Source: Modicisalibacter muralis (GTDB taxonomy: Bacteria > Pseudomonadota > Gammaproteobacteria > Pseudomonadales > Halomonadaceae). Taken from it: DNA of 64,000 bases. The DNA is taken from the NCBI RefSeq assembly GCF_900102945.1, contig NZ_FNGI01000001.1, positions 806,001 through 870,000 of the forward strand, given 5' to 3'. Below the pieces are notes generated by a model. The model saw only the letters and a list, made by a program, of their open reading frames with translations. It was not told where the DNA came from and made no database searches. The translations under genes and the position numbers were made by a program. Shown in pieces: positions 1 through 10,420 of the stretch (positions are counted from its first letter, which is position 1; each line of letters starts with the position of its first letter).

Positions 1-324
1 GGCTGCCTGTCCGCAGCGGCCACAGAAGCGGTGATTGCGCTGCCATGCCACCACCTGCAATGCCGTGGAAACCAGCGGAAAGGCTGCATCGGGAAGCTCG
101 GCCAGCCAGGCGCGCGCGGATGGCCAGCCGTCATCACCGGGGGCGACGGTCACCGCCACCGGGCGCTCGTGCCAGAAGCCCAGAGGCTGCGCCGCCTCGG
201 GCCACTCGTTCGTTTCGATCAGGATGCCACCATCGGTGGCCGGCGCGATCCCTCCGCGTTCGTTGAGACGAACCAGCAGGCCACCGCCGTGCTTTTCGGC
301 GGCGGCTAGATCGCGACAAAACAT
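1..324 (-). CDS. nudC: NAD+ diphosphatase NudC, N-terminal part (cut by window start)
   Basis: The frame opens at an ATG (322-324) and runs off the left edge after 108 codons, so only the N-terminal part is present. It ends in the NudC zinc-ribbon lead, WQRNHRFCGRCGQ, in which the CGRCG pair would supply the first two zinc ligands. The Nudix box itself must lie outside the window. NudC hydrolyses NAD(H) and removes NAD caps from RNA. A good GGAG ribosome site precedes the start, and the dnaQ stop overlaps the ATG (TGATG), so translation is probably coupled to dnaQ. The identification rests on the zinc-ribbon signature and the N-terminal layout; another zinc-ribbon Nudix protein is possible but less likely. 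Confidence 0.85.
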   Translation of the reverse strand, partial: MFCRDLAAAEKHGGGLLVRLNERGGIAPATDGGILIETNEWPEAAQPLGFWHERPVAVTVAPGDDGWPSARAWLAELPDAAFPLVSTALQVVAWQRNHRFCGRCGQAA

Positions 325-1085
325 CAATCTCCTCGTTGGCTGGTTTCCCAGCCCGATAGCGTATCCCAGCCACACTGGCCGGCGCTTTCACGAATGCCTG
401 CCAGCTTGGCATGGTGGGCAGCAAGTTCGCTGTCGTTGGGGGCTATCACGGCCAAGCGTGGCCGCTCGTCGCTCAAGCGACGAATACCACCGAGGCCACC
501 GCTGGCGGCTCCGTCGCCACCCTGGGCGTCGGCATCGAGCAATAGCGCGGTCTGCCCGCCGGTCATGGTCAGATAAACGTCGGCGAGAATCTCGGCATCG
601 AGCAACGCGCCGTGCAGTACGCGGTGGCCGTTATCGATTTCGTAGCGCTTGCACAGCGCATCGAGACTATTGCGCTGCCCAGGATGCTTGTCCCGGGCCA
701 GCTTGAGCGTATCGAGCACGCCGCAGTGATCGGCGACCGGCCCCAAGCGCGGTTCGCCGCGCAGACCGTGCAGCAGGCCGAATTCATGGTCGATGAAACC
801 GACGTCGAAGGCGGCGTTATGAATCACCAGTTCGGCGCCCTGGATGAAGGCCCAGAAGGCATCGGCGACCTCGGCGAAGCGCGGTTCGCTGGCAACGCGC
901 TCGTTGGTGATACCGTGGATCCCGATCGCCTCGGCTTCGATCTCTCGCTCAGGGTTGATGTACTGATGAAACGTCTTGCCGGTCAGGCGGCGGTTAATCA
1001 ATTCCACCGCGCCGATCTCGATCAGACGGTGGCCTTCCTTGGGGTCGATGCCGGTGGTCTCGGTATCCAGGACGATCTGGCGCAT
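324..1085 (-). CDS. dnaQ: DNA polymerase III epsilon subunit (proofreading 3'-5' exonuclease)
   Basis: This is the proofreading exonuclease of the replicative polymerase. All DEDDh residues are visible: D7 and E9 in DTETTG, D94 in HNAAFD, and H158 with D163 in HGALLD. The length of 253 residues is normal for the family (about 240-250). The C-terminal tail (about 180-253) is low in conservation, as expected for the linker that binds the alpha subunit. It lies 27 bp downstream of rnhA on the same strand and overlaps nudC by its stop codon. In E. coli dnaQ and rnhA are divergent; here they are co-directional in one apparent operon (methyltransferase-rnhA-dnaQ-nudC). Confidence 0.97.
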   Translation of the reverse strand: MRQIVLDTETTGIDPKEGHRLIEIGAVELINRRLTGKTFHQYINPEREIEAEAIGIHGITNERVASEPRFAEVADAFWAFIQGAELVIHNAAFDVGFIDHEFGLLHGLRGEPRLGPVADHCGVLDTLKLARDKHPGQRNSLDALCKRYEIDNGHRVLHGALLDAEILADVYLTMTGGQTALLLDADAQGGDGAASGGLGGIRRLSDERPRLAVIAPNDSELAAHHAKLAGIRESAGQCGWDTLSGWETSQRGD

Positions 1086-1112
1086 ATCTGTCTCGTCAAT
1101 AGCGGGAAAAAG

Positions 1113-1571
1113 TTACTGAGTGGCCATCGTCGCATCGATAGCGGCGTTGGCCAGCGCATCGGCTCGCTCGTTGCCCGGGTGGCCGCTGTGGCCCTTGACC
1201 CAATGCCAGCGCACCTGGTGACGCTCGCTCTCGGCGAGCAGTTCGCGCCATAGATCGGCATTTTTCACCGGCTGCTTGGCGGCGGTCTTCCAGCCGCGTT
1301 TTTGCCAGCCATGGATCCATTCGGTGATGCCCTTGCGCAGGTATTCCGAGTCGGTGTAAAGCGCCACGCGACAAGGCTGCTTGAGCTCCCGCAGCGCCAT
1401 GATCGCGGCCATCAGTTCCATGCGGTTGTTGGTGGTCGTGGCCTCGAAGCCGTTCAACGTCTTCTCGTGGCGCCCGGCATTCAACAGCGCCCCCCAGCCG
1501 CCCGGACCGGGATTGCCACGACAGGCACCGTCGGTGTGGATCGTCACTTCGGGTAGTGCGGTATCAGTCAA
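1113..1571 (-). CDS. rnhA: Ribonuclease HI
   Basis: RNase HI degrades the RNA strand of RNA-DNA hybrids. The catalytic set is complete and in family spacing: D14 (in HTDG), E52, D74 (YTDSEY), H128 and D138. The chosen start is TTG at 1569-1571, which gives the usual eight or so residues before the first beta-strand; a GTG nine codons on would cut into that strand. The gene overlaps the end of the upstream methyltransferase by 8 bp, with AAAGGA about 10 bp before the TTG. Length (152 residues) is typical of the bacterial type I enzyme. Confidence 0.97.
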   Translation of the reverse strand: MTDTALPEVTIHTDGACRGNPGPGGWGALLNAGRHEKTLNGFEATTTNNRMELMAAIMALRELKQPCRVALYTDSEYLRKGITEWIHGWQKRGWKTAAKQPVKNADLWRELLAESERHQVRWHWVKGHSGHPGNERADALANAAIDATMATQ

Positions 1572-2343
1572 CCTCGGTCATCCTTTCGCATTCGGGTTCA
1601 TGGGCCGCCACGCGCGGGGCGTGGCCGAGCAACGGGCCACCCACCGCGGGACTGGGCAGGCGCGGGCGCGACACTTGCGCCCAATGCATGCGGCGCCGCG
1701 CACGAATCATGTAGGTATCGCCCAGAGGCAGATTGTGACGTCGTCCAAACGTTTCCAGGGAGGCATTGCGTGGCACGCCGCCAGGCACGCGGAAGCCGCA
1801 GTAGTCTATCCGTTCGATTTCGAAATCGACAAATGCCAACCAGTCCTTGAGACGCCCCGGCGTGCGCCAATGGCCGCGCCATGGCAGTTCACTGCGGCGC
1901 CGGGGCCAGGGTCGGTTCATCCCTTCCAGGCCCAGGGGCGACCAGCCGAACAGCACCAGGCGACCATCGTCGGCCACGACGCGAGTGGCCTCCTGCAACA
2001 GGCGGTGAGGTTCGGGCACCACCTCGAGCAAGTGGTGAACGACGACCAGCGTCAGGCATTCATCGGCAAACGGCAATTGATCGGGGGCGCATACCACACA
2101 GGATTCGTCTTCGGCCAACTCGCGGGTTGGCGACCAACCAAGGGCATGACGTATCGGGCACATATCGGTCAAGCGCGGCGCCATCCCGAGCTGCAAACTG
2201 TGTGCGCCGAACAATCGCTCACAAACTGGCCCCAGGCAGGCGCGCTGGGCCTGCAAATGCGCCTGGCCAGCGCTCGATGCCCAGTAGTGACGGCCCTCTC
2301 GAACCAATTGAGCCAGCGATATCGTTATATTCGAATTTGACAC
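1564..2343 (-). CDS. Class I SAM-dependent methyltransferase, YafS-like
   Basis: A small methyltransferase of the UbiE/YafS type. Visible elements are the post-I and motif II region ([18 protein letters not shown]), followed by a typical [20 protein letters not shown] strand-helix segment. Motif I is degenerate, as it also is in E. coli YafS. YafS sits between gloB and rnhA in E. coli, and the gene has exactly this position here, which supports orthology by context. The start is uncertain: a GTG at 2341-2343 aligns with the family N-terminus and follows a GGGGGG run, while an ATG at 2371-2373 would add ten residues. Its substrate is not known. It overlaps rnhA by 8 bp, so it probably heads the rnhA-dnaQ-nudC transcript. 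Confidence 0.82.
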   Translation of the reverse strand: MSNSNITISLAQLVREGRHYWASSAGQAHLQAQRACLGPVCERLFGAHSLQLGMAPRLTDMCPIRHALGWSPTRELAEDESCVVCAPDQLPFADECLTLVVVHHLLEVVPEPHRLLQEATRVVADDGRLVLFGWSPLGLEGMNRPWPRRRSELPWRGHWRTPGRLKDWLAFVDFEIERIDYCGFRVPGGVPRNASLETFGRRHNLPLGDTYMIRARRRMHWAQVSRPRLPSPAVGGPLLGHAPRVAAHEPECERMTEVD

Positions 2344-2468
2344 AGCGCGCCGATCCCCCCAAGGTTTAGCCATTTTGCGCTGCCTGTCTTTCGCCCTGCC
2401 TTTCAAGATACGCCGTGAGCATGGGACATGAGCGGGCCGCAGACAACCGCGTCGAGGACTGACTTTCC

Positions 2469-3236
2469 ATGTTGAGCGTGACACCGATTCCAGCCTTTAG
2501 CGATAACTATATATGGCTGTTACGCCAGGATACCACCACCGATGTCGCCGTTGTCGACCCTGGCGATGCCGGGCCGGTGATCGAGTACCTCGAGCGCGAA
2601 GGGCTCGGCCTTTCGACGATCCTGATAACGCACCACCACCTCGATCATACCGGCGGAATCCCCGAGCTCGCCAAACGCTATTCGCCGCGTATCATCGGCC
2701 CTGACAGCCCGAACATCGAGGCTTTGGACGAGCGCCTGGGCGACGGCGACGAATGTCGCGTGCTGGGGCGTCGTTTCAGCGTAATGACCGTACCCGGTCA
2801 TACGTTGGACCACATCGCCTTTTTCGCCGACGGTACCCCGCCGCTGCTGTTCTGTGGCGATACGCTATTTTCAGCGGGCTGCGGACGTTTATTCGAAGGT
2901 AGCCCGGAACAGATGCACGACTCACTGTCACGGCTCGCCGCGCTGCCCGACAATACGCTGGTCTTCGCCGCCCACGAGTATACCTTGGCCAATCTGCGTT
3001 TCGCCCAGGCCGCCGAGCCGAACAACACGATTCGCGATGCCTACCTGCGCGACTGTCAGCGTGCCCGCGAACTGGAACGTCCGACACTACCCAGCACCAT
3101 CGGCCGCGAGCGCCAGATCAATCCTTTCTTGCGCGCCGACGATGCCGATGTCAAAACCACCGCCGCCGCGCAGGGTCCTACCGATTCGCCGCTGGCCACC
3201 TTTACCACCCTGCGTGCCTGGAAAGACAACTTTTGA
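2469..3236 (+). CDS. gloB: Hydroxyacylglutathione hydrolase (glyoxalase II)
   Basis: Glyoxalase II hydrolyses S-lactoylglutathione to lactate and glutathione, the last step of methylglyoxal detoxification. The metallo-beta-lactamase metal motif THHHLDH is at residues 54-60, further ligands are in PGHTLDH and FCGDTLF, and HEYTLANLRF marks the glutathione-binding C-terminal domain. The length of 255 residues matches the family. It is divergent from the methyltransferase-rnhA-dnaQ unit, with 125 bp between. The mltD gene starts 44 bp downstream on the same strand and may be cotranscribed. Confidence 0.96.
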   Translation: MLSVTPIPAFSDNYIWLLRQDTTTDVAVVDPGDAGPVIEYLEREGLGLSTILITHHHLDHTGGIPELAKRYSPRIIGPDSPNIEALDERLGDGDECRVLGRRFSVMTVPGHTLDHIAFFADGTPPLLFCGDTLFSAGCGRLFEGSPEQMHDSLSRLAALPDNTLVFAAHEYTLANLRFAQAAEPNNTIRDAYLRDCQRARELERPTLPSTIGRERQINPFLRADDADVKTTAAAQGPTDSPLATFTTLRAWKDNF

Positions 3237-3280
3237 ACGCCCATGGACGCCACGCAACGCGCCCACGAGGACACCAAGAC

Positions 3281-4582
3281 ATGAGAGATCGATCGACCCG
3301 CCGCCAGGCCCTTGGTCTGGCGGGTGGGCTACTACTGTTAACGTGCATCGCCTCAAGCGGCGTTGCGCAAGCCAAATCCGGCGATACCACTGCTCCATTC
3401 TGGAATGCTCTGGTACTGGTGCCGGCCGAACCGACCACGGTGTGGGTGGATCTGCGCGACAATTTCCAATGGCAGGTCGATACCGACGAGCCCCGCGTGC
3501 GGGAGTGGATCGATTATTACCGCAGCCACCCGCGCAGTGTCGCCACCATGGCCGAGCAGGCCCGGCCCTGGCTGGGCTGGGTCATCGACGAACTGGAACG
3601 CCACGGCATGCCCGGCGAAATCGCGCTGTTGCCATTCATCGAGAGCGCTTACGACCCTACCGCGCGCAATCCCGGCGGCGCCACGGGGCTGTGGCAGTTC
3701 ATGCCCGGCACCGGCGACGCCCTGGGCCTGCACCGGGACTGGTGGTACGACGGCCGGCTGGACGTGATCGCCTCGACCCGCGCGGCCATCGAATATCTGC
3801 AGCAACAGGCCGATCAATGGTATGACGGCGATCTCGAGCTTGCCCTGGCGGCCTACAATGCCGGCGCCGGCACGGTCAACCATGCACTGCGCGCCGCCGT
3901 GGCTCGCGGCGAACCCGCCGATTACTGGCACCTCGACCTGCCCCGCCAGACCATGGACTATGTACCCAAGCTGCTGGCGTTGTCGAAAATCATTGCCGAG
4001 CCGGAGCGCTACGGCGTCAGCCTGCCCAAGATCCCCGATAACCCCGCTTTCGCGCGTGTCGAAGTCCAGGGCCAGTTAGCGCTCGAGCGGATTGCCAGCC
4101 TCGCCGATGTCAGCCTCGACAAGCTCGAAGCGCTCAATCCGGCGCTGTTGCAGGCCACCACCGTGCCGCAGCGCGCGGGCGGCCTGCTGGTGCCGTACGA
4201 TGCGCGCGAAACGCTGCTTAGCGCGCTGGCCGAGCAGCCGGATGAAGCCATTGCGTTCATGGACCGCTACCAGGTGCAGCCTGGCGACACGTTATCGGCG
4301 ATCGCCGCGCGGCACTCGGTGCCGGTGAGCATATTGCGTGAATACAATGGCCTGAGTGGCGATATGATTCGCGTTGGCCAGGTACTCAAGCTACCTTCGG
4401 ACAGCGCCCCCACCCAATCCACCGGCGATACATTCATCGTTCAGGTACGCAGCGGCGACAGCCTGTCGGGTATCGCGGCCCAGCATAACGTCTCGGTGAC
4501 CGATATCGCGCGCTGGAACGACCTCGATGCCGACCAGTATTTACAACCCGGACAGCTGCTAACACTTTATCGGGAAGGATGA
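3281..4582 (+). CDS. mltD: Membrane-bound lytic murein transglycosylase D with two LysM repeats
   Basis: This periplasmic enzyme cleaves peptidoglycan glycan strands to 1,6-anhydro ends. After a signal sequence (about 1-31) comes the SLT domain with catalytic E121 in LPFIESAYDP and the GATGLWQFMPGT motif. Two LysM glycan-binding repeats follow at about 329-372 and 386-430 (YQVQPGDTLSAIA, VQVRSGDSLSGIA). The start at 3281 was chosen because GAGG lies 10 bp upstream and the signal peptide then begins directly; an in-frame ATG at 3233 is inside the end of gloB. E. coli MltD is a lipoprotein, but the only early cysteine here (C22, after LLLT) lacks a proper lipobox, so it may be a soluble or simply exported form. 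Confidence 0.93.
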   Translation: MRDRSTRRQALGLAGGLLLLTCIASSGVAQAKSGDTTAPFWNALVLVPAEPTTVWVDLRDNFQWQVDTDEPRVREWIDYYRSHPRSVATMAEQARPWLGWVIDELERHGMPGEIALLPFIESAYDPTARNPGGATGLWQFMPGTGDALGLHRDWWYDGRLDVIASTRAAIEYLQQQADQWYDGDLELALAAYNAGAGTVNHALRAAVARGEPADYWHLDLPRQTMDYVPKLLALSKIIAEPERYGVSLPKIPDNPAFARVEVQGQLALERIASLADVSLDKLEALNPALLQATTVPQRAGGLLVPYDARETLLSALAEQPDEAIAFMDRYQVQPGDTLSAIAARHSVPVSILREYNGLSGDMIRVGQVLKLPSDSAPTQSTGDTFIVQVRSGDSLSGIAAQHNVSVTDIARWNDLDADQYLQPGQLLTLYREG

Positions 4583-4661
4583 TAACTTGGCGATGCCGGA
4601 GATCTGTCGGGTTTGACCGACAGGCTCCGTGCGCCGAGCCATGACCAGAAGGAAGCCGCCA

Positions 4662-6494
4662 ATGTTGCGTATCGCTCGGGCCGCCGTGCTGGCGGTGGCC
4701 ACGACCATGGCGCCGTTGCTGGCATGTGCCGCATCACCGCAAGACGTACCCACCGTGCATGGCCTGTCGATGTACGATGCTCCCGCGCTAGCGGCGGATT
4801 TCAGCCACTTCCCCTACGTCAATCCCGAGGCGCCCAAGGGTGGCGAAATGGTCCGCGCCTCGACCGGCAGCTTCAACTCCACCAATCCGTTCATCATCAA
4901 GGGCACACCCGCCAGCGGGCTCATGCTGACCTATGACACGCTGATGGTGCAAAACCCCGATGAGCCTTTCAGCATGTATGGCCTGCTGGCGGAAGGCATA
5001 CGCCTGGACCCGGGTCGCCGCTGGATGGAATTCGACCTGCACCCCGCAGCGCGCTTTCATGACGGCACCCCGGTCACCGCGGCGGATGTGGTTTTCAGTT
5101 TTCGCCTGCTGCGCGATGAAGGCGAGCCTTTCTATCGTGCCTATTACGCTGATGTGACGTCGGTGAAGGCTCTCGATGAGCACACCGTGCGTTTCGAGTT
5201 CGCCGCCCAAAACTCCCGCGAGTTGCCGCTCATCCTCGGCCAGTTGCCGGTATTGCCGGAGCACTTCTGGAAGGATCGCGAGTTCACGACACCGACGCTC
5301 GATCCGCTGTTGGCCTCCGGCCCCTATCGGATCGCGCACGTCGAACCCGGCCAGCGTATCGTCTATCAGCGTGTCGAGGACTATTGGGGCGAGAACCTGC
5401 CGGTCAATCGCGGGCGTCACAATATCGATCGGCTGATCTTCGATTACTACCGCGACCAGACCGTGGCGCTGGAGGCCTTCAAGGCCGGCAATATCGACCT
5501 GCGCGTCGAGTCCAGCTCGAGCAACTGGGCGACGGCCTACGACTTCCCCGCCGCCAATCAGGGGTTCGTCGAACGCCTGCTGGTACCCAGTGGCCAGCCG
5601 GCCGGTATGCAGGCTTACGTGATGAACCTGCGGCGCGAAAAATTCCAGGATGTCCGGGTGCGCCGAGCCTTCAACCTGGCCTTCGATTTTCAGTGGATCA
5701 ACGCCAACCTGTTCTACGGCGCCTACGAGCGCACCGATAGCTACTTCGAGAACTCCGACATGGAAGCTAGCGGGCTGCCCAGCGAAGACGAGCTCGAACT
5801 GCTCGAGCCGTATCGCGACAAGCTGCCCGAGCAAGTATTCAAAGAGCCGCTACCCATCGAGCGCCCGGACGAGCTGCGCCCGCGCTTGCGCAAGGCGCTG
5901 GCGCTTTTGCGAGAGGCCGGCTACGAGATACGCGATGGCCGGCTGGTCGACAGCCAGACCGGCGAGCCCTTTACCTTCGAGGTGCTGCTCTACGACACCC
6001 AGTTCGAACGCATCGTCCAACCTCTGCTGCATGCCCTCGAGCGCCTGGGCATCCAGGGCCATATCCGCACCATCGACGTCAACCAGTACCTGCACCGCTT
6101 GCGTACCTTCGATTACGACATGATCGTGGCGAGCTTTCCGCAATCGAACAATCCGGGCAACGAACAACGCGAATACTGGACCAGTGCCTACGCCGACCAG
6201 CCACGCAGCCGCAACCTGATCGGCCTGACGAACCCGGTCATCGACGCGCTGGTCGAAGAGTTGATCCGTGCCGACTCGCGCGAAGCCTTGAACACCGCCG
6301 CCAAAGCGCTCGATCGCGTTCTGCGCTGGGGGTTCTATGTGATTCCGCAATTCCATCTCGACGCGATCAGAATCGCCCTGTGGGACAAGTTCGGCTATCC
6401 GCAGCCGTTTGCCGAATACTCTCTGGACCTGGCAGCCTGGTGGGTCGATCCCCAGCGCGCCAAGGCCGTCACTCGCCGCCAACACGGCGGCTGA
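4662..6494 (+). CDS. yejA: Extracellular solute-binding protein of YejABEF-type peptide ABC transporter
   Basis: Periplasmic binding protein of family 5 (SBP_bac_5), about 610 residues, with a Sec signal peptide (about 1-23, ending ACAA). The YejA-type opening HGLSMYDAPALAADFSHF is followed by NPEAPKGG. The ATG at 4662 has AGAAGGAAG 6-7 bp upstream and places the signal peptide at the N-terminus; upstream in-frame codons at 4629 and 4641 give no benefit. It is the first gene of a tight yejA-yejB-yejE-yejF operon. In enterobacteria YejABEF imports peptides, including microcin C; the native substrate here is presumably oligopeptides, which is inferred. Confidence 0.93.
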   Translation: MLRIARAAVLAVATTMAPLLACAASPQDVPTVHGLSMYDAPALAADFSHFPYVNPEAPKGGEMVRASTGSFNSTNPFIIKGTPASGLMLTYDTLMVQNPDEPFSMYGLLAEGIRLDPGRRWMEFDLHPAARFHDGTPVTAADVVFSFRLLRDEGEPFYRAYYADVTSVKALDEHTVRFEFAAQNSRELPLILGQLPVLPEHFWKDREFTTPTLDPLLASGPYRIAHVEPGQRIVYQRVEDYWGENLPVNRGRHNIDRLIFDYYRDQTVALEAFKAGNIDLRVESSSSNWATAYDFPAANQGFVERLLVPSGQPAGMQAYVMNLRREKFQDVRVRRAFNLAFDFQWINANLFYGAYERTDSYFENSDMEASGLPSEDELELLEPYRDKLPEQVFKEPLPIERPDELRPRLRKALALLREAGYEIRDGRLVDSQTGEPFTFEVLLYDTQFERIVQPLLHALERLGIQGHIRTIDVNQYLHRLRTFDYDMIVASFPQSNNPGNEQREYWTSAYADQPRSRNLIGLTNPVIDALVEELIRADSREALNTAAKALDRVLRWGFYVIPQFHLDAIRIALWDKFGYPQPFAEYSLDLAAWWVDPQRAKAVTRRQHGG

Positions 6495-6511
6495 ACGCAT
6501 AAGGATACGCC

Positions 6512-7588
6512 GTGGCTGCCTATGTCCTGCGCCGCCTGCTGTTGATGATTCCCACGCTACTGGGGATCATGCTGGTCAACTTCATCATCGTTCAGGCTGC
6601 TCCCGGTGGGCCCATCGATCAAATCATCGCCCGCTACGAGGGGCTCGACACCACCGCCAGCACTCGACTCAATACCGGCGGTGGTGACCCCGCCGCCGCC
6701 ACCGACCAGTCGCGCGGGGCTCGTGGCCTCGATCCGCGCTTCATTGCCCAACTGGAGGAACAGTTCGGCTTCGACGAGCCACCCGCCGAACGCTTTTTCG
6801 ACATGATCGTCGATTACGCCACCTTCGATTTCGGCACCAGTTTCTTCCGCGATCGTCCGGTCATCGACTTGATGGTCGAGCGCCTACCGGTATCGATTTC
6901 GCTGGGGTTATGGACCACCCTGCTGGTCTATCTGGTGTCGATTCCGCTGGGCATTCGCAAGGCGCTGCGCCATGGTTCGCGCTTCGATGTCTGGTCGTCG
7001 GGACTGGTCATCGTCGGCTACGCGATTCCCGGCTTCTTGTTCGCCATCCTGTTGATCGTGCTGTTGGCGGGTGGCAGCTATTTCGATGTTTTCCCACTGC
7101 GCGGGCTGACCTCGCCTGATTTCGAACAGCTCTCGCTGTGGGGCAAGGTCGTCGATTACTTCTGGCATATCACCTTGCCGGTGATCGCCGGAGCGATCGG
7201 CAGCTTCGCCACCCTGACCATGCTGACCAAGAACAGCTTCCTCGACGAGATCCACAAGCAATATGTGCTCACCGCCCGTGCCAAGGGCGCCAGCGATCGC
7301 CGGGTGCTTTACGGACACGTGTTTCGCAACGCCATGCTGATCATCATCGCCGGGTTTCCCTCGGCGCTGATCGGTATCTTCTTCACCGGAGCGCTGTTGA
7401 TCGAGGTGATTTTCTCACTCGATGGCCTCGGCCTGCTGGGTTTTGAAGCGGTCATGCAACGCGACTATCCGGTGATCTTCGGCACGCTGTATCTGTACAC
7501 CCTTATCGGACTGATATTGAAGCTGATTTCCGATCTGACCTATGTGTGGGTCGACCCACGCATCGACTTCGAAACGCGGGAGTCATGA
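6512..7588 (+). CDS. yejB: Peptide ABC transporter permease YejB
   Basis: Inner-membrane permease of the binding-protein-dependent family (358 residues). It shows the YejB-type N-terminus ([20 protein letters not shown]), a long periplasmic loop with an FGFDEP segment, and about six membrane segments. The EAA-loop region ([20 protein letters not shown]) contacts the YejF ATPase. The start is GTG at 6512 with AAGGA 6 bp upstream. The stop overlaps the yejE start (ATGA), indicating translational coupling. Confidence 0.95.
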   Translation: MAAYVLRRLLLMIPTLLGIMLVNFIIVQAAPGGPIDQIIARYEGLDTTASTRLNTGGGDPAAATDQSRGARGLDPRFIAQLEEQFGFDEPPAERFFDMIVDYATFDFGTSFFRDRPVIDLMVERLPVSISLGLWTTLLVYLVSIPLGIRKALRHGSRFDVWSSGLVIVGYAIPGFLFAILLIVLLAGGSYFDVFPLRGLTSPDFEQLSLWGKVVDYFWHITLPVIAGAIGSFATLTMLTKNSFLDEIHKQYVLTARAKGASDRRVLYGHVFRNAMLIIIAGFPSALIGIFFTGALLIEVIFSLDGLGLLGFEAVMQRDYPVIFGTLYLYTLIGLILKLISDLTYVWVDPRIDFETRES

Positions 7589-8706
7589 TGGCGATGCGCG
7601 AGCGACTGAGCATGAGTTTATCCCCGATCACCCGGCGCCGATTGTCGGTATTCCGTCACAATCGCCGCGCCTGGGTTGCGCTATGGGTATTCGCCGTGCT
7701 GTTCGCGATCAGCCTGTGCGCCGAGCTGATCGCCAACGACAAACCCATCGTGATGCGTTACCAGGGGCAGTGGTACGCTCCCCTGCTGGTCGACTACCCG
7801 GAAACCGAGTTTGGCGGTTTTCTGCCCACCGCCGCGGTGTATCGCGACCCGTTCGTGCGCAACGCCATCGCTGAGCATGGCTGGATGCTGTGGCCGCCGA
7901 TCCCGTTTTCCTACGACACCATCGATTTCGGACTCGAACACCCGGCGCCCTCTCCGCCCAGCCTGCGCCACTGGCTGGGCACCGACGACCAGGGGCGCGA
8001 CGTCCTGGCCCGGGTGATCTACGGCTTTCGCCTCTCGGTGGTCTTCGCCCTGGCACTGACCGCCGGTTCGCTGATTCTCGGAGTGGTATTCGGCGGTATT
8101 CAGGGTTATTTCGGCGGCAAGATCGATTTGATCGGCCAGCGTTTCACCGAAATATGGGCGGGGCTTCCGGTACTGTTCATGCTGATCATTCTCGCCAGCC
8201 TGGTGCAGCCCAATCTGTGGTGGCTGTTGGGTATCATGCTGCTGTTCTCGTGGCTGGGGCTGGTCGATATCGTGCGCGCGGAGTTCTTGCGCGCGCGCAA
8301 TCTGGAATACGTGCGCGCCGCTCGCGCGCTCGGCCTGCCCTCGCGGCTGATCATGTGGCGTCATGTGCTGCCCAACGCCATGGTCGCCACCCTGACCTTC
8401 ATTCCCTTCCTGTTCACCGGGGCGATCACCACGCTGACGGCGCTCGATTTTCTCGGCTTCGGCCTGCCACCCGGTGCGCCGTCGCTGGGCGAACTGGTCG
8501 CCCAGGGCAAGAACAATCTACAGGCGCCATGGCTAGGCATTACCGCCTTCGTCACCCTGAGCCTGATGTTGTCGCTGCTGGTGTTCATCGGCGAAGGGTT
8601 GCGCGATGCCTTCGATCCGCGCCATATCCAGGCGACTACCACGCGGCCCACCGGTGAAGCACCTACGATGAGCCAGACCAGACAGGAGCGCGCCGATGAG
8701 CGCTGA
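7585..8706 (+). CDS. yejE: Peptide ABC transporter permease YejE
   Basis: Second permease of the Yej transporter, in the DppC/OppC family. An N-terminal cytoplasmic tail and first membrane segment (about residues 24-42) precede a large periplasmic insertion, then [19 protein letters not shown], the signature of this family, and an EAA loop ([20 protein letters not shown]). The start at 7585 is the first of two tandem ATG codons and overlaps the yejB stop by 4 bp. The frame extends upstream to 7546, but that part lies inside yejB. The 3' end overlaps yejF by 11 bp. Confidence 0.95.
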   Translation: MMAMRERLSMSLSPITRRRLSVFRHNRRAWVALWVFAVLFAISLCAELIANDKPIVMRYQGQWYAPLLVDYPETEFGGFLPTAAVYRDPFVRNAIAEHGWMLWPPIPFSYDTIDFGLEHPAPSPPSLRHWLGTDDQGRDVLARVIYGFRLSVVFALALTAGSLILGVVFGGIQGYFGGKIDLIGQRFTEIWAGLPVLFMLIILASLVQPNLWWLLGIMLLFSWLGLVDIVRAEFLRARNLEYVRAARALGLPSRLIMWRHVLPNAMVATLTFIPFLFTGAITTLTALDFLGFGLPPGAPSLGELVAQGKNNLQAPWLGITAFVTLSLMLSLLVFIGEGLRDAFDPRHIQATTTRPTGEAPTMSQTRQERADER

Positions 8707-10303
8707 TAGCGTATTCGCCCTCGACGATTTCAGTATCGACTTCGACGGCGCACCGGTTCTCGAACGGCTGTCGTTGCATATCCGTCGCGGCGAAACCCTG
8801 GCACTGGTCGGTGAGTCCGGTTCCGGCAAGTCGGTCAGCGCGCTGGGGGCGATGAACCTGCTACCGGCCAATGCCAATATCAGTGGTGGTCGCTATCTGG
8901 GTGACAGCGATCTATCACGACTGGCCGATAACGACTGGCGGGGCATTCGCGGCAACCAGGTCGGCTTCATCTTTCAGGAACCGACGACCTCGCTGAACCC
9001 ACTGCACACCGTCGCCAAGCAGATCGGCGAAACCCTGCGACTGCATCAGGGTGTGACGGGTAACGCCGCGCGCAAGTACGCCCGCGAACTCCTCGAGCAG
9101 GTTCGATTGCCACGCGCCGATGAACTGCTCGATGCCTGGCCGCATCAGCTCTCCGGTGGTCAACGCCAGCGCGTGATGATTGCCATGGCCATCGCCAACC
9201 GCCCCCGGCTGTTGATCGCCGACGAGCCGACCACCGCGCTCGACGTTACCGTGCAGCAGGAGATTCTCGCGCTGCTCGCCGAGTTACAAGAACGCCATGG
9301 CATGGCGATGCTGTTCATCACCCATGATCTCAACCTGGTGCGGCGTCATGCCGACCGGGTCTGTGTGCTCTATCAGGGGCGCGAGCAGGAAACCGGGCCC
9401 GTCGATGAGGTCTTCGGCCGGCCACGCAGCGCCTATACGCGTTTGCTGCTGGATGCCGAGCCCGAAGGACGCCCAAGCGCCGTTGCCGATGCGGCCGAAG
9501 GCGCTAATCAGCAGCTACTCGACACGCGCCGGCTGCAGGTGAGCTTCTCGCGGCCCAAACGGCTGTTTTCGCGTCGGCCGGCACCGTTCGTTGCCGTCCA
9601 CCCGCTCGATTTACACCTGCAGCGCGGTGAAACCCTGGGTATCGTTGGCGAATCGGGCTCGGGCAAGACTACCCTGGCGCTAGCGCTGCTGCGGCTGACC
9701 CGCGCGAAGGGCGAGATCGACTTCGCTGGCGAACGCATCGACACGCTGAGCGGTAACGCCCTGCGCAAATGCCGCAAACGCTTCCAGGTGGTTTTCCAGG
9801 ATCCCTACGGCTCGCTATCGCCCCGCCTGCCGGTGATGGATATCGTCAGCGAGGGCTTGAGCTTTCACTACCCCGAGCTGGGCAAGGAGGAAATCTCACG
9901 GCGCGTCGCCGCCACGCTGCGCGAGGTCGGCCTGCCCGAAGACTGCGCCGCACGCTATCCGCATGAGTTTTCCGGCGGGCAACGTCAACGCATCGCCGTC
10001 GCGCGTGCGATCATCCTCGAGCCCGAATTGGTCGTGCTCGACGAACCCACCTCGGCGCTCGACCGCACCGTGCAGAAGCAACTGGTCGAGCTGCTTCGCG
10101 ATCTCCAGTCCCGGCGTGGGCTGAGCTATCTGTTCATCAGCCACGACCTGGCCGTGGTACGCGCCATGGCCCATCGCGTCATGGTTCTCAAGGACGGCCA
10201 CGTCGTCGAGCAAGGCGACTGCGAACAGGTACTGAATGCACCGCGCAGCGACTATACGCGAGCGCTGGTCGAAGCGGCAGGACTCGATGCGACTGGGACC
10301 TGA
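8696..10303 (+). CDS. yejF: Peptide ABC transporter, duplicated ATP-binding protein YejF
   Basis: Cytoplasmic ATPase with two complete ABC domains in one chain (535 residues), as in YejF. The N-terminal domain has Walker A GESGSGKS, signature LSGGQRQR and Walker [13 protein letters not shown]; the C-terminal domain has [17 protein letters not shown] and [12 protein letters not shown]. Both are intact, so two active sites are expected. It overlaps yejE by 11 bp and ends the operon. Twenty bases after the stop lies a three-copy 9-bp tandem repeat. Confidence 0.96.
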   Translation: MSADSVFALDDFSIDFDGAPVLERLSLHIRRGETLALVGESGSGKSVSALGAMNLLPANANISGGRYLGDSDLSRLADNDWRGIRGNQVGFIFQEPTTSLNPLHTVAKQIGETLRLHQGVTGNAARKYARELLEQVRLPRADELLDAWPHQLSGGQRQRVMIAMAIANRPRLLIADEPTTALDVTVQQEILALLAELQERHGMAMLFITHDLNLVRRHADRVCVLYQGREQETGPVDEVFGRPRSAYTRLLLDAEPEGRPSAVADAAEGANQQLLDTRRLQVSFSRPKRLFSRRPAPFVAVHPLDLHLQRGETLGIVGESGSGKTTLALALLRLTRAKGEIDFAGERIDTLSGNALRKCRKRFQVVFQDPYGSLSPRLPVMDIVSEGLSFHYPELGKEEISRRVAATLREVGLPEDCAARYPHEFSGGQRQRIAVARAIILEPELVVLDEPTSALDRTVQKQLVELLRDLQSRRGLSYLFISHDLAVVRAMAHRVMVLKDGHVVEQGDCEQVLNAPRSDYTRALVEAAGLDATGT

Positions 10304-10323
10304 CGCAGGCATTACGCCACTTG

Positions 10324-10350
10324 CCGGTCATACCGGTCATACCGGTCATA
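10324..10350. repeat. Three tandem copies of a 9-bp unit (CCGGTCATA)
   Basis: CCGGTCATA occurs three times without spacing, directly after yejF and upstream of the lower-GC lipoprotein pair. It is non-coding. It may be a simple slippage repeat or a cluster of binding sites; nothing in the sequence decides this. Confidence 0.85.
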
Positions 10351-10420
10351 TTTTCATATCCGCTAAAGTTTTACGCCATGGCGCCGATACCAGAGCCAAC
10401 AATGCTCAAGGTGTTAACCG

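Noticed and set aside
4788-5834. A 348-codon minus-strand frame opposite yejA
   Set aside because: It has the composition of an antisense shadow of a GC-rich gene, lacks a ribosome site, and yejA is unambiguous.
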